Part shown: positions 40,972 through 50,074 of the stretch, one piece after another | Numbering within the stretch: position 1 is the first letter of the stretch | Layout: each line of letters begins with the position of its first letter | Assembly: GCF_003130205.1 (NCBI RefSeq) | Contig: NZ_NRDF01000002.1 | Location: forward strand, 234,337 to 298,336 | DNA from: Aggregatibacter actinomycetemcomitans | Lineage (GTDB): Bacteria; Pseudomonadota; Gammaproteobacteria; Enterobacterales; Pasteurellaceae | Reading direction: 5' to 3' | Length of the DNA stretch: 64,000 bases | Translations under genes and position numbers: made by a program | The notes under the pieces: model-generated | Told to the model about the DNA's origin: nothing | Seen by the model: only the letters and a program-made list of their open reading frames with translations | Databases searched by the model: none

Positions 40972-42291
40972 GTGGATTCTGAGAAAAGAACCCCGGAAAA
41001 TGAAAATAATCCGGCACAAAATGAATTGGATTTGGGCTTCAGTCAAATGGAACCGATCACCCCGAAAAAAGCAATTAAACCGGAACCGTCTTTGTTTGAG
41101 AAGTTGCTTGGAAAAGGCAAAGATTTCCTTGCGAAGAAAGAACAAAAGAATATGGAAAGTCAATTTGCCGTTCGCAAAGAACCCGTATTCGGTGGTGCCG
41201 GTGCGACTGGAGAGAAAAGCATGACAAGCGAAAACCCGACCGAAAAATTTTCAACCGAAAACACAGAAAGCAATGAACCGCAGACCGCCGCCGATACGGT
41301 AGCGGAAACCTCCTCATCAGAATCTCCGGTGGAGCCAACCGTCATCGAAACGGAAGAAAACGTTGAAACGGCACAACCGGAAGTCAGCGAATTAAAAGAA
41401 AAACCGAAAGCCGGTTTTAAAAATCCTGAAAATTGGGCAATTTTAAGTATCCTTCCGCAAAAACATCGCCGCATTTTCGTCGCGCTGTTCGGCGTGGTAT
41501 TGGTGCTGATTTTTATCTTATGGATGAAACCGAGTTCCGATACGGTGCAATCTTATGAACAACAAAGCAATAACGGCGTGCCGATTCAATTCCAACAGTT
41601 AGACCAATCGCAAACCGTTGAACCGACCGTGCTGGATAATCCTGCACCGCAAACGGATAACACTGTCGCACAACAACAAACCGCAACGGCGGCAACGACA
41701 GAAACACAAAATACCCATGTTGCCGGTACAGAACCGCAACCGACGGAACAAGGCGTGACAACCTCCGTTGCGGAACAGGCGACAACCGCCGCGGTAGAAA
41801 ATAAACCGACGGAAGTGCCGACAGAAACCGTTAAAACGACCGAGCCGGTAAAAGCGCCGGAAGCCGTTAAACCGCGTCAGCATCAGGAAACCGCGAAAAA
41901 AGCCGAACCGGCAAAAAGCGACAAAGTGAAACAGGCTGAAAAAGCGACCGCCAAAAATCAACCGACTAAATCGGCAAAAACCGAAAAAGAAGTGCGGGAT
42001 ATTTTAGAAGGTAAGACAACGACCACCAGCAAAGCGGCCGCCGGTAGCAAAACCTTAACCATTCCGCAAGGCGTGACCTTAATGCAGGTTTTTCGTGACA
42101 ATCGGTTACCGGTCGGTGATGTGAATGCCATGACCAAAGCCAAAGGCGTAGGCAATGCGTTAAGCAGCTTCAAGCCAGGCGACAAAGTACAGGTTTCCCT
42201 GAATGCACAAGGTCGCGTGAGCGAATTGCGTTTAGCCAACGGCGCACGCTTTACCCGCCAATCCGACGGCAGTTATCAATTTAAGAAGTAA
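40972..42291 (+). CDS. oapA: Opacity-associated protein OapA
   Basis: 439-aa inner-membrane-anchored protein required in Haemophilus influenzae for the transparent colony type and adherence. A cytoplasmic acidic/charged N-terminal half is followed by one membrane helix (FVALFGVVLVLIFILWM near residue 170), a Thr/Glu/Ala-Pro-rich low-complexity stretch (about 190-350) and a C-terminal LysM-like OapA domain (about 360-439, LTIPQGVTLMQVFRDNRLP). Start is GTG at 40972 with AGAGG upstream. Paired with oapB downstream. Confidence 0.88.
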   Translation: MDSEKRTPENENNPAQNELDLGFSQMEPITPKKAIKPEPSLFEKLLGKGKDFLAKKEQKNMESQFAVRKEPVFGGAGATGEKSMTSENPTEKFSTENTESNEPQTAADTVAETSSSESPVEPTVIETEENVETAQPEVSELKEKPKAGFKNPENWAILSILPQKHRRIFVALFGVVLVLIFILWMKPSSDTVQSYEQQSNNGVPIQFQQLDQSQTVEPTVLDNPAPQTDNTVAQQQTATAATTETQNTHVAGTEPQPTEQGVTTSVAEQATTAAVENKPTEVPTETVKTTEPVKAPEAVKPRQHQETAKKAEPAKSDKVKQAEKATAKNQPTKSAKTEKEVRDILEGKTTTTSKAAAGSKTLTIPQGVTLMQVFRDNRLPVGDVNAMTKAKGVGNALSSFKPGDKVQVSLNAQGRVSELRLANGARFTRQSDGSYQFKK

Positions 42292-42302
42292 TCCTGAAAT
42301 TC

Positions 42303-42331
42303 AATAAGCGTAGTCGTTAGCTACGCTTATT
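42303..42331 (+). other. Hairpin between oapA and oapB
   Basis: AATAAGCGTAG, loop TCGTTAG, CTACGCTTATT: an 11-bp stem without a following T-run, so attenuation or processing is more likely than full termination. Confidence 0.5.
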
Positions 42332-42346
42332 CCATTTAAAAGAGAC

Positions 42347-42727
42347 ATGATTATGTTAAGAGCGAGCTTCGTCTTATTGACGTTAATGGGATTAACCGCT
42401 TGCATGGTAAAATCGGTAGAGCAAAAAGCCCCCGCCAAACCACGCACGCAGGTTCTGCAAAAAGCCACTCAAAAGGGTTCGGCGCAAGCCTATCTTTGCA
42501 AAGATAATAAAACGGTTCGGGTTGTTCGCCACACCACCAAAAACAAGAAAAAATTGAATTCTATCAGCGTGACATTTAACAATGTGACACACCGACTGAC
42601 TCCGACGATCGCCGAAAGCGGTCGCAATTATTCCAACATTCATTGGCTTTGGTTGGAGCGCAAAGAGTTCTCCCTTCTGAAAAGCAGCGTGGGTGAAATT
42701 CTGGCGGAGCAATGTGTCGCACAGTAA
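42347..42727 (+). CDS. oapB: Opacity-associated lipoprotein OapB
   Basis: 126-aa small lipoprotein-like protein: signal ending LTLMGLTAC (lipobox LTAC, Cys near residue 19), then a basic domain with SAQAYLCKDNKTVRVVRH and a C-terminal cysteine. The order oapA-oapB is that of Haemophilus influenzae, where oapB supports oapA-dependent colony opacity. Either ATG at 42347 or 42353 could be the start; the ribosome site AAAAGAG fits 42353 slightly better. Confidence 0.82.
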   Translation: MIMLRASFVLLTLMGLTACMVKSVEQKAPAKPRTQVLQKATQKGSAQAYLCKDNKTVRVVRHTTKNKKKLNSISVTFNNVTHRLTPTIAESGRNYSNIHWLWLERKEFSLLKSSVGEILAEQCVAQ

Positions 42728-42756
42728 TTTTCATCTTTAAAAACACGAAAAAAAAT

Positions 42757-42786
42757 GACCGCACTTTTTCCCAGAAAAGTGCGGTC
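42757..42786. terminator. Inverted uptake-sequence terminator between oapB and rdgC
   Basis: GACCGCACTTTT and AAAAGTGCGGTC form a 12-bp stem with a short TCCCAG-type loop between convergent genes. Confidence 0.75.
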
Positions 42787-42818
42787 TGTGTTTAAGGTGT
42801 TTTTAATTATCAAACGGC

Positions 42819-43724
42819 TTACAACCGTTCTTTCTCTCCGCCGAAATCGTGCAACAGATTTTCCGTCAGTTTGCTCAAAATCCCCGTCATTAACACAAAA
42901 TCCGCGTCAAAGCGTTGGGCGAAATTTTCTTTTAAAATATCGTCATTCTGTTCACGAATTTGATCGGCGAATTTTAAGCGTTTCAAACTGCAATCTTCGT
43001 TCAACACGAAGGACAAGCGTTCTTCCCATTCCAGTGCCAGCTTAGTGACAAATTTAGAATGCACCAAGGATAAAATTTCTTCGCTATCCAAGGCTTGTTG
43101 TTTGCAACGAATGACGCCGTCGGTTTGTACATCGCGCAGTTCCGCTTCTTCCAGCGGTACCAGCCATTCCGGCGTATTTTCCTGTGCGATCCAGTTTTGC
43201 ATTACTAATGCCGGTTCGTTGGCAAAAGCCAGCGGCACTACAGGCAACGACCCTAAAGATTTACGCAATAACGCCAGCACCTCTTCCGCGCGTTTGGCGG
43301 AGGCGGCATCCACATAAATCAGGTTGTTTTCCGCGTCGATCCAAATCGCCGTTTGTTGGTATTTGCTAAACGCCCGTGGCAACAGTGTGGCGACCACATC
43401 GTCTTTTAAGGTTTGTTTTTCCACTTTTTTCAATTTGCGGTTTTCCGCCTGCTCCAGTTTTTCTACGCGGGCATCCAGCTCACGTTTTACTACATGGGAA
43501 GGCAGGATTTTTTCTTCTTTTTGCGCGAGCAGTAAAATCTGCTTGCCGACGGTGAAATACAATAATTCACTGCCTTTCAGCGGTTGCGACCAGCCGAACT
43601 TGCTCTGTTCCGATTGATGGCAAGGGTGATATTGATGGTTTTCGAGGGCGGCTGAAAGGGTTTGTTCCAGCCAATCGAGGGATTTGGTCAGGCGGTAAAT
43701 CATGGCGTTTTTGAACCAAAACAT
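42819..43724 (-). CDS. rdgC: Recombination-associated protein RdgC
   Basis: Ring-shaped DNA-binding protein (301 aa) that restrains RecA and is linked to replication restart. Typical N-terminus MFWFKNAMIYRLTK, then SGWSQPL-like region FGWSQPLKGSELLYF and the family's KREL/PSHVVKREL motif near residue 80. Divergent from proC, as in Haemophilus. Confidence 0.95.
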   Translation of the reverse strand: MFWFKNAMIYRLTKSLDWLEQTLSAALENHQYHPCHQSEQSKFGWSQPLKGSELLYFTVGKQILLLAQKEEKILPSHVVKRELDARVEKLEQAENRKLKKVEKQTLKDDVVATLLPRAFSKYQQTAIWIDAENNLIYVDAASAKRAEEVLALLRKSLGSLPVVPLAFANEPALVMQNWIAQENTPEWLVPLEEAELRDVQTDGVIRCKQQALDSEEILSLVHSKFVTKLALEWEERLSFVLNEDCSLKRLKFADQIREQNDDILKENFAQRFDADFVLMTGILSKLTENLLHDFGGEKERL

Positions 43725-43786
43725 AGTAGATCCTTATTCTTATTCAGGTAAAATGTGCGCTATTGTAACGTACTTCAAGGTGAAAT

Positions 43787-44602
43787 ATGCAACATAAATT
43801 GGTGACCTTTATCGGTGGCGGCAATATGGCGCAAGCCATCGTGTTCGGTTTGTTAAAACGCGGTTATTCTGCCGATAAAATTATTGTCTGTGATCCTAAC
43901 GAAGAAAAACGGGATTTATTCGCCCAAAAAGGCGTACGCACGGCAACGGATAATGTCACGGCGGCAGCCCAAGCGGATGTGGTGTTATTGGCGGTAAAAC
44001 CGCAGATGTTGGCGGACGTTTGTGCGCCCTTAAGTGCGGTTAATTTTCAGGCTAAATTGGTGATTTCCATTGCCGCCGGTATTTCACTGGCAAGATTAGC
44101 CGCACTGTTGCCGAGCGCGCAATCCGTCGTGCGCGTGATGCCGAATACGCCGGCATTGGTGGGCGAAGGCATGGCGGGGTTGTTCGCCGCAAAAAACACG
44201 TCGGAAAACGACCGCACTTTTGCGCAGGATTTGTTGTCCGCCGTGGGTAAAACCCTGTGGCTTGATTCGGAAGAACAAATGCACGCCGTCACCGCCGCCT
44301 CAGGCAGCAGCCCGGCGTATTTCTTTCAGCTGTTGGAAGCCATGCAGCAAGGGTTGTTGGAAATGGGATTAAATGAACAACAGGCGCGCGAGTTGGTGCA
44401 ACAGGCGATGTTGGGTGCGGCAAAAATGGTGGTGGAAAATCCACAGCTGGAACTGGCGACCTTGCGCCAAAATGTCACTTCCAAAGGCGGCACCACGGCG
44501 GCGGCGCTAAATGTGTTCAATCAACATCAATTTAACAACATCGTACGGCAGGCAATACAGGCTTGCGTGGCGCGTTCAAAAGAAATGGAAACCTTATTCT
44601 AA
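43787..44602 (+). CDS. proC: Pyrroline-5-carboxylate reductase
   Basis: Last step of proline synthesis. 271 aa with the Rossmann motif [15 protein letters not shown] near residue 8, LLAVKPQ near 68, [12 protein letters not shown] near 118 and the dimer-helix signature near 165-250 ([27 protein letters not shown]). Its stop overlaps the start of the MFS gene by one base. Confidence 0.97.
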   Translation: MQHKLVTFIGGGNMAQAIVFGLLKRGYSADKIIVCDPNEEKRDLFAQKGVRTATDNVTAAAQADVVLLAVKPQMLADVCAPLSAVNFQAKLVISIAAGISLARLAALLPSAQSVVRVMPNTPALVGEGMAGLFAAKNTSENDRTFAQDLLSAVGKTLWLDSEEQMHAVTAASGSSPAYFFQLLEAMQQGLLEMGLNEQQARELVQQAMLGAAKMVVENPQLELATLRQNVTSKGGTTAAALNVFNQHQFNNIVRQAIQACVARSKEMETLF

Positions 44603-45768
44603 TGCCCGTTCGTCCTTTTACCTGGCTCGCCCTGAGCTTTTTCGGCTACTACTGCGCGTATGGTGTGTTTATGCCGTTTTTCCCCGTTTGGATGAAATCC
44701 CAACAATACGGCGGGGAAATGATCGGCATGGTGTTGGCGAGCGCCTATGTATTCCGTTTTGTGGGCGGCTTGTTTTTCTCCGGTTTAATTAAACGGGCAT
44801 CGCAACTCATCAACTCCTTACGTTTACTGGCGTTGGCAAGCGCCCTGATTATGGCGGGGCTTAGTTTTGTCGCCGAGAATTTCTGGTTGTTATTCTCCGC
44901 TATCGGTTTGTTTGCCATGGTAAACGCCGCCGGTATGCCGATTACGGATTCCCTGGCGAGCACCTGGCAGCGTCAGATTCAACTGGATTACGGCAAAGCG
45001 CGGTTAATCGGTTCATTGGCGTTTGTGGTGGGCGTAACCTTATTCGGCAATGTTATCGGCTTTTTCGGCGAGCAAAATATCGTTTGGATTCTGACCGCAC
45101 TTTTACTGGCTTATACGCTCATGCAGTGTGTGAGCCCGACCATTTCGCCGCAGGATGAACAGTCGGCACATGCCGCCGTTGAGGTGCGTTATTGGGATTT
45201 GTTGAAAAACAAAACCACGTTGCGCGTCTTGCTGGCATCGTCGCTGATTCAAGGATCGCACGCCGCTTATTATGTTTACAGCGTATTATATTGGACGGGG
45301 CTTGGCATTTCTGTTTCGCAAACCAGTCTGCTTTGGGGCTTGGCGGTGGTCGCTGAAATTCTGTTATTTTTCTTCTCCCGTCGCTTACTGCAAAACTGGA
45401 AAGTCAGCACTATTTTTCATTTGGCGACCGCTGCCTGTATTGCTCGCTGGCTGGGGATTGCCGCCACCGATGAAATCTGGCTGATTGCCATTTTGCAATT
45501 GTTACATAGCCTGACTTACGCCACCGACCATTATGCCATGGTGCGTTACATTACGACGCAACCGCAACCCCATATTTCCAAGTTGCAAGCCTTATACAAT
45601 GGCGTTTCCAACAGCGCAATGGTGGCGATTCTGACCGCACTTTCCGGTGTCATTTATCCGCATTCGGCATCAATGACGTTTATTCTCATGGCATTGGTTG
45701 CCGCCGCGGCTTTCGTCGTGACACCGCGTAAAGTGGAAGCCTTTTTGGTGAAACAAGGACAGCTATGA
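44602..45768 (+). CDS. MFS transporter, HcaT (3-phenylpropionate transporter)-like
   Basis: 388-aa protein with twelve predicted helices; the N-terminal [19 protein letters not shown] and the [18 protein letters not shown] region near residue 117 are those of the HcaT/MFS_1-like group. True substrate is unknown in Pasteurellaceae and phenylpropionate use is unlikely without the hca genes. Start 44602 overlaps the proC stop; the xerD start overlaps its stop (ATGA). Confidence 0.82.
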   Translation: MPVRPFTWLALSFFGYYCAYGVFMPFFPVWMKSQQYGGEMIGMVLASAYVFRFVGGLFFSGLIKRASQLINSLRLLALASALIMAGLSFVAENFWLLFSAIGLFAMVNAAGMPITDSLASTWQRQIQLDYGKARLIGSLAFVVGVTLFGNVIGFFGEQNIVWILTALLLAYTLMQCVSPTISPQDEQSAHAAVEVRYWDLLKNKTTLRVLLASSLIQGSHAAYYVYSVLYWTGLGISVSQTSLLWGLAVVAEILLFFFSRRLLQNWKVSTIFHLATAACIARWLGIAATDEIWLIAILQLLHSLTYATDHYAMVRYITTQPQPHISKLQALYNGVSNSAMVAILTALSGVIYPHSASMTFILMALVAAAAFVVTPRKVEAFLVKQGQL

Positions 45769-46658
45769 ATAACCTTGCATTGTTAGATTTATTCTTAAAC
45801 GAGTTATGGATTGGCAAAGGCTTGTCACCCAATACGGTGGCATCTTATCGCTTGGATTTAACCGCACTTTGCGATTGGTTGGAGGCGCGGCATTTATCGT
45901 TGCTCGGTTTGGATGCCGTGGATTTGCAAACTTTTTTGGGCGAACGGGTCGAGCAGGGCTACAAAGCCACCAGCACGGCGAGATTGCTCAGCGCCATACG
46001 AAAACTTTTTCAATATTTGTATCAGGAAAAATACCGCACCGACGATCCCAGTGCGGTGCTCAGTTCGCCTAAATTACCGAGCCGTTTGCCGAAATATTTA
46101 ACGGAGCAGCAAGTGACGGATTTGCTGAATGTGCAAAGCCTGGAGCAACCCATTGAGTTACGCGATAAAGCAATGCTGGAACTGTTGTATGCCACGGGAT
46201 TGCGGGTGACGGAATTGGTTTCCCTGAACACCGACAGCATTAATCTGAATCAAGGCGTGGTGCGGGTTATCGGTAAAGGCAATAAGGAGCGCATTGTGCC
46301 TATGGGCGAGGAAGCGACCCATTGGGTGAAGCAATTTATGTTATTTGCCCGCCCGATGTTGCTGGACGGGCAAAGCTCCGATGTGTTATTCCCCAGCCGA
46401 CGGGGGACGCAAATGACGCGGCAGACCTTTTGGCATCGGATTAAACATTATGCGGTGTTGGCGGAAATTGATAGCGAGATGTTGTCGCCGCACGTTTTAC
46501 GCCATGCGTTCGCCACCCATTTGGTGAATCACGGCGCGGATTTGCGCGTGGTGCAAATGTTGCTGGGACACAGTGATTTATCCACGACGCAAATTTATAC
46601 TCATGTGGCAAAAGAACGGTTAAAACGCTTACATGAACGCTATCATCCGCGCGGTTAA
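45765..46658 (+). CDS. xerD: Site-specific tyrosine recombinase XerD
   Basis: Resolves chromosome dimers at dif with XerC and FtsK. 297 aa: SAM-like N-terminal domain (about 1-85) and catalytic domain with Arg in [12 protein letters not shown] near residue 146, Lys in [10 protein letters not shown] near 171, [11 protein letters not shown] near 244 and the nucleophile Tyr in [10 protein letters not shown] near 278. XerD rather than XerC is judged from sequence style and from the neighbouring proC/MFS genes as in Haemophilus. Confidence 0.92.
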   Translation: MNNLALLDLFLNELWIGKGLSPNTVASYRLDLTALCDWLEARHLSLLGLDAVDLQTFLGERVEQGYKATSTARLLSAIRKLFQYLYQEKYRTDDPSAVLSSPKLPSRLPKYLTEQQVTDLLNVQSLEQPIELRDKAMLELLYATGLRVTELVSLNTDSINLNQGVVRVIGKGNKERIVPMGEEATHWVKQFMLFARPMLLDGQSSDVLFPSRRGTQMTRQTFWHRIKHYAVLAEIDSEMLSPHVLRHAFATHLVNHGADLRVVQMLLGHSDLSTTQIYTHVAKERLKRLHERYHPRG

Positions 46659-46821
46659 TTTTCCGGAATAAATCGAGTGTTTTTTAATCAATTATGCGCT
46701 TTTATCGTGCATTTCCTCGACGGAAAGCCTTTGTCCCGTTATAATTCATCGTCTTATTTTCTATTAATAACGTGTTCGGTGTGAGCATTCGCCGAGTGCA
46801 TCAATTTGAGGTAACATCATA

Positions 46822-48120
46822 ATGTCATTAAATATTGAAACGACTCAAGGTTTAGAGCGTCGTGTAACCATCACCGTTCCGGCTGAAACCGTTGATCAGG
46901 CAGTACGCGAAGAATTAAAACGCGTTGCCAAAAACGCACGTGTTGACGGTTTCCGTAAAGGTAAAGTCCCTCCGCAAATTATTGAAAAACGCTTCGGCGC
47001 TTCCGTTCGTCAAGATATTTTAGGCGATTTATTACAAAAACATTTCTTCCAAGCGGTTATCGAAAATAAAGTAAATTTAGCCGGTCGTCCAAGTTTCACC
47101 GTTGAACAATTTGAAGATGGCAAAGAATTAAAATTCAGCGCAACTTTTGAAGTGTATCCTGAAGTTGAATTGAAAGGTTTAGAAAATATCAAAGTTGAAA
47201 AACCGGTTGTTGAAATTTCCGAAGCGGACGTTGACAAAATGGTTGACGTGTTACGCAAACAACAAGCGACTTGGTCCGAAACGCAAGATGCGGCAAAAGC
47301 GGAAGATCGCGTTACTATCGATTTCGTCGGTTCTGTTGACGGCGAAGAATTTGAAGGCGGCAAAGCGGAAGATTTCGTGTTATTCATGGGACAAGGCCGC
47401 ATGATTCTGGGCTTTGAAGACGGTATCGTTGGTCACAAAGCCGGCGATAAATTCACGATTGATGTAACCTTCCCGGAAGAATACCACTCCGAAAAATTAA
47501 AAGGCAAAGCGGCGAAATTCGACATTACTTTGAAGAAAGTCGAGGTTATCGTATTGCCTGAATTAACCGATGAATTCGTGGCGAAATTCGGTCCGAACAC
47601 CAAATCCGTAGCGGATTTACGCAGCGAAATCCGTAAAAATATGCAACGTGAATTGAAAAATGCGTTGACTACCCGCGTGAAAAACCAAGTGATCGACGGT
47701 TTAGTTGAACAAAACCAAATCGATGTGCCAAGCGCTGCGGTTGAGCAAGAAATTGACGTGTTACGCCAACAAGCGGCACAACGTTTCGGCGGCAATGCGC
47801 AACAAGTGGCACAATTACCACGTGAGTTATTTGAAGAACAAGCAAAACGTCGCGTATTAGTCGGCTTATTGTTAGCACAGATTATCGCGTCAAACGAACT
47901 AAAAGCAGACGAAGCGCGTGCTAAAGCCATGATTGAAGACATCGCTTCCGCTTACGAACAACCGGCGGATGTGGTTGAATACTACAGTAAAAATAACGAA
48001 TTAATGAACAATATTCGTAACGTCGTATTGGAAGAACAAGCCGTTGACGCGGTACTGGCTAAAGCGCAAGTTACCGAAAAAGCGGCAACCTTCGACGAGA
48101 TCATGAACCCGCAAGCTTAA
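46822..48120 (+). CDS. tig: Trigger factor
   Basis: Ribosome-bound chaperone with peptidyl-prolyl isomerase activity, 432 aa. The ribosome-binding signature [17 protein letters not shown] is near residue 44, the FKBP-type domain covers about 150-245 ([10 protein letters not shown]), and a helical C-terminal chaperone domain follows. TATAAT at 46740-46745 is a candidate -10 element. In Haemophilus clpP is expected downstream; here a repeat and ispH follow. Confidence 0.97.
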   Translation: MSLNIETTQGLERRVTITVPAETVDQAVREELKRVAKNARVDGFRKGKVPPQIIEKRFGASVRQDILGDLLQKHFFQAVIENKVNLAGRPSFTVEQFEDGKELKFSATFEVYPEVELKGLENIKVEKPVVEISEADVDKMVDVLRKQQATWSETQDAAKAEDRVTIDFVGSVDGEEFEGGKAEDFVLFMGQGRMILGFEDGIVGHKAGDKFTIDVTFPEEYHSEKLKGKAAKFDITLKKVEVIVLPELTDEFVAKFGPNTKSVADLRSEIRKNMQRELKNALTTRVKNQVIDGLVEQNQIDVPSAAVEQEIDVLRQQAAQRFGGNAQQVAQLPRELFEEQAKRRVLVGLLLAQIIASNELKADEARAKAMIEDIASAYEQPADVVEYYSKNNELMNNIRNVVLEEQAVDAVLAKAQVTEKAATFDEIMNPQA

Positions 48121-48170
48121 TCATTTTTCGTAAAAAGTGCGGTCAGAAATTTAAGTGTTTTTTTAAAGAA

Positions 48171-48197
48171 TACCCCGGCGTAAGTCGGGGTACTTTG
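48171..48197 (+). terminator. Terminator after tig
   Basis: TACCCCGGC, loop GTAA, GTCGGGGTA (one G-U pair), then a T-rich stretch. Confidence 0.75.
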
Positions 48198-48199
48198 TT

Positions 48200-48554
48200 T
48201 GTTATGCCATTTAATAGATAGCGTACGCGTCGCAGTACTAATAGGAACAAAAAGCACGTGTTGAAACCACAAGTGTTCGAAAAATTGTAATGCATTGATA
48301 TTTTATAAAGTATCTTGCCTTCCTCCGTTTACGGGGGAAGGTGCCCGAAGGGCGGAAGGGGGGATTTATCTTGATGTTTTCACAAGATCATGCCTAAAAA
48401 TTGAGATTTTGCCCCCCTCAGGGCTTCGCCCGGCTCCCCCCGTGAACGAGGGGAGCCAAGTTTTTTCTTTTTATATAAATAGTTACAATGTTTTGAACAG
48501 CTGTGGTTGGGAAACGCGCGCCATCAGATGATCATCAACACATTCGGTGAAAAA
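48200..48554. other. tig-ispH intergenic region
   Basis: Between convergent tig and ispH. Beyond the tig terminator it holds about 110 bases without recognisable content (48200-48315) and the longest copy of palindromic repeat A (48316-48462). The open frame across the repeat has no ribosome site and translates the repeat arms, so I do not call a gene. Confidence 0.6.
48316..48462 (+). repeat. Palindromic repeat family A, copy 2 (with spacer)
   Basis: Left arm: hairpin CCTTCCTCCG/CGGGGGAAGG, hairpin GCCCGAAGGGC, then GGAAGGGGGG. Right arm: CCCCCCTC, hairpin GGGCTTCGCCC, hairpin GGCTCCCCCC/GAGGGGAGCC. The arms are separated by about 48 bases of AT-rich sequence, against fewer than 12 in the other two copies. 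Confidence 0.85.
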
Positions 48555-49499
48555 TCAATTCACCTCTTTCACCCGTAACTCTTTCGGGACTTCAAAGAAC
48601 ATATTTTCTTCCAGACCTTGTAGTTCTTCTACGGTGGTGACGCCGAATTCTTTCAGGCGGGAGATGACCGATTGCACCAATTCTTCCGGGGCGGAGGCGC
48701 CGGCGGTGACGCCGATGGTTTGTACGCCGTCGAACCAGTTTGCGTGAATGTCATTCGGGTCGTCGATTAATTTGGAGGCGACGCCCATGCGGGAGGCAAG
48801 CTCCGCCAGGCGATTGGAGTTGGAGGAATTTTTGGAGCCGACCACAACCACTAAATCCGACTGTTTCGCCAGTTCGCGCACGGCTTCTTGTCGGTTGGTA
48901 GTGGCATAACAAATGTCGTTTTTATGCGGACCTTGAATGGCGGGATATTTTTCTTTCAGGGCGCTGATGGTTTCCGCCGTGTCGTCCAAAGACAACGTGG
49001 TTTGCGTCATGAATGTGAGGTCATCATTTTGTTCCACCGGCAAGTTGGCGATGTCTTCCACACTTTCGATTAAATAAATGCCGCCCTCTTGATTGCCGTA
49101 TTGCCCCATGGTGCCTTCCACTTCGGGATGCCCTTTGTGCCCGATTAAAATGGCTTTGGTACCTTTACGACTGGCGCGCGCCACCTGCATATGCACTTTG
49201 GTCACCAACGGGCAAGTGGCGTCGAAAACTTTTAAATTGCGTTCTTTCGCTTCCTGGCGCACCGCTTGGGACACGCCATGGGCGGAGAAAATCACAATGG
49301 CGCCGTCCGGCACTTCGCTTAATTCTTCTACAAAAATGGCACCGCGCTCACGCAAGCCGTTCACTACAAAACGGTTATGCACCACTTCATGCCGCACATA
49401 AATGGGTGCGCCGTGAATTTCCAGCGCCAGTTCCACAATGCTGATGGCACGATCCACGCCGGCACAGAATCCGCGCGGATTGGCTAAAATAATTTTCAT
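48555..49499 (-). CDS. ispH: 4-hydroxy-3-methylbut-2-enyl diphosphate reductase
   Basis: Final iron-sulphur enzyme of the MEP isoprenoid pathway (314 aa). The three cluster cysteines are in [14 protein letters not shown] near residue 12, [13 protein letters not shown] near 96 and [13 protein letters not shown] near 197; the catalytic Glu is in [14 protein letters not shown] region. Its start overlaps the lspA stop by one base. Confidence 0.97.
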   Translation of the reverse strand: MKIILANPRGFCAGVDRAISIVELALEIHGAPIYVRHEVVHNRFVVNGLRERGAIFVEELSEVPDGAIVIFSAHGVSQAVRQEAKERNLKVFDATCPLVTKVHMQVARASRKGTKAILIGHKGHPEVEGTMGQYGNQEGGIYLIESVEDIANLPVEQNDDLTFMTQTTLSLDDTAETISALKEKYPAIQGPHKNDICYATTNRQEAVRELAKQSDLVVVVGSKNSSNSNRLAELASRMGVASKLIDDPNDIHANWFDGVQTIGVTAGASAPEELVQSVISRLKEFGVTTVEELQGLEENMFFEVPKELRVKEVN

Positions 49500-49993
49500 T
49501 ATTTACGTTCCTGTTTATTACCGTTTTTGAACGCGTCCAAGGCAATCAAACCGGCACCCACACAAATGGCAATATCCGCCACGTTAAACACGGGATAATG
49601 CCAATCCCGCCAATAAAAATCTAAAAAATCCACCACATAGCCGTGATACAGACGATCCGCCGCATTGCCCAAAGCGCCGCCGATAATCAAGGCATACGCA
49701 GCATTCAGCAGTTTCTGTTGGTGATGATTCTTCATTAGAAAATAAACCAACATGGCGGAAATCCCCACTGCTAACGCGAGGAAAAAGAATTTTTGCCAAC
49801 CGCCGTGATCCGCCAGGAAACTAAAGGCAGCACCGAAATTGCCTACATAGGTCAGGTTGAAAATCGGCAGGAGATTAATGCTTTCACCGTATTCAAAATG
49901 GCTTACGATTAAATATTTGGTAAAAATATCGGCGATAAACGCCACCGCACTTAACCACAAAAATGAGAGACCGGATTTTGGTTTGTTCGTCAT
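49499..49993 (-). CDS. lspA: Lipoprotein signal peptidase (signal peptidase II)
   Basis: Membrane aspartyl protease (164 aa) cleaving lipoprotein signals before the lipidated cysteine. Four helices; catalytic Asp residues are in [19 protein letters not shown] near residue 114 and [16 protein letters not shown] near 136. It serves the several lipoproteins in this window (ycfL, Hel, MltA, OapB, the protein at 20326). Downstream of ileS on the same strand, separated by an uptake-sequence hairpin. Confidence 0.96.
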   Translation of the reverse strand: MTNKPKSGLSFLWLSAVAFIADIFTKYLIVSHFEYGESINLLPIFNLTYVGNFGAAFSFLADHGGWQKFFFLALAVGISAMLVYFLMKNHHQQKLLNAAYALIIGGALGNAADRLYHGYVVDFLDFYWRDWHYPVFNVADIAICVGAGLIALDAFKNGNKQERK

Positions 49994-50027
49994 AAGTTCG
50001 TTAAATCATCTTGATTATAAAAATAAT

Positions 50028-50059
50028 AAAAAGTGCGGTCGATTTTAACCGCACTTTTT
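50028..50059. terminator. Inverted uptake-sequence terminator between ileS and lspA
   Basis: AAAAAGTGCGGT (50028-50039) and ACCGCACTTTTT (50048-50059), 12-bp stem, A/T runs at both sides. It lies in the 81 bases between the ileS stop and the lspA start. Confidence 0.75.
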
Positions 50060-50074
50060 TGCATCAACAGCAAA

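Noticed and set aside
41599..41961. Minus-strand Phe/Arg-rich frame in oapA
   Set aside because: Antisense of the low-complexity Thr/Ala/Lys stretch of OapA; composition artefact.
48295..48531. 78-codon open frame between tig and ispH
   Set aside because: It translates the arms of repeat A (residues such as PPFTGEGARRAEGG), has no ribosome site and no independent homology.
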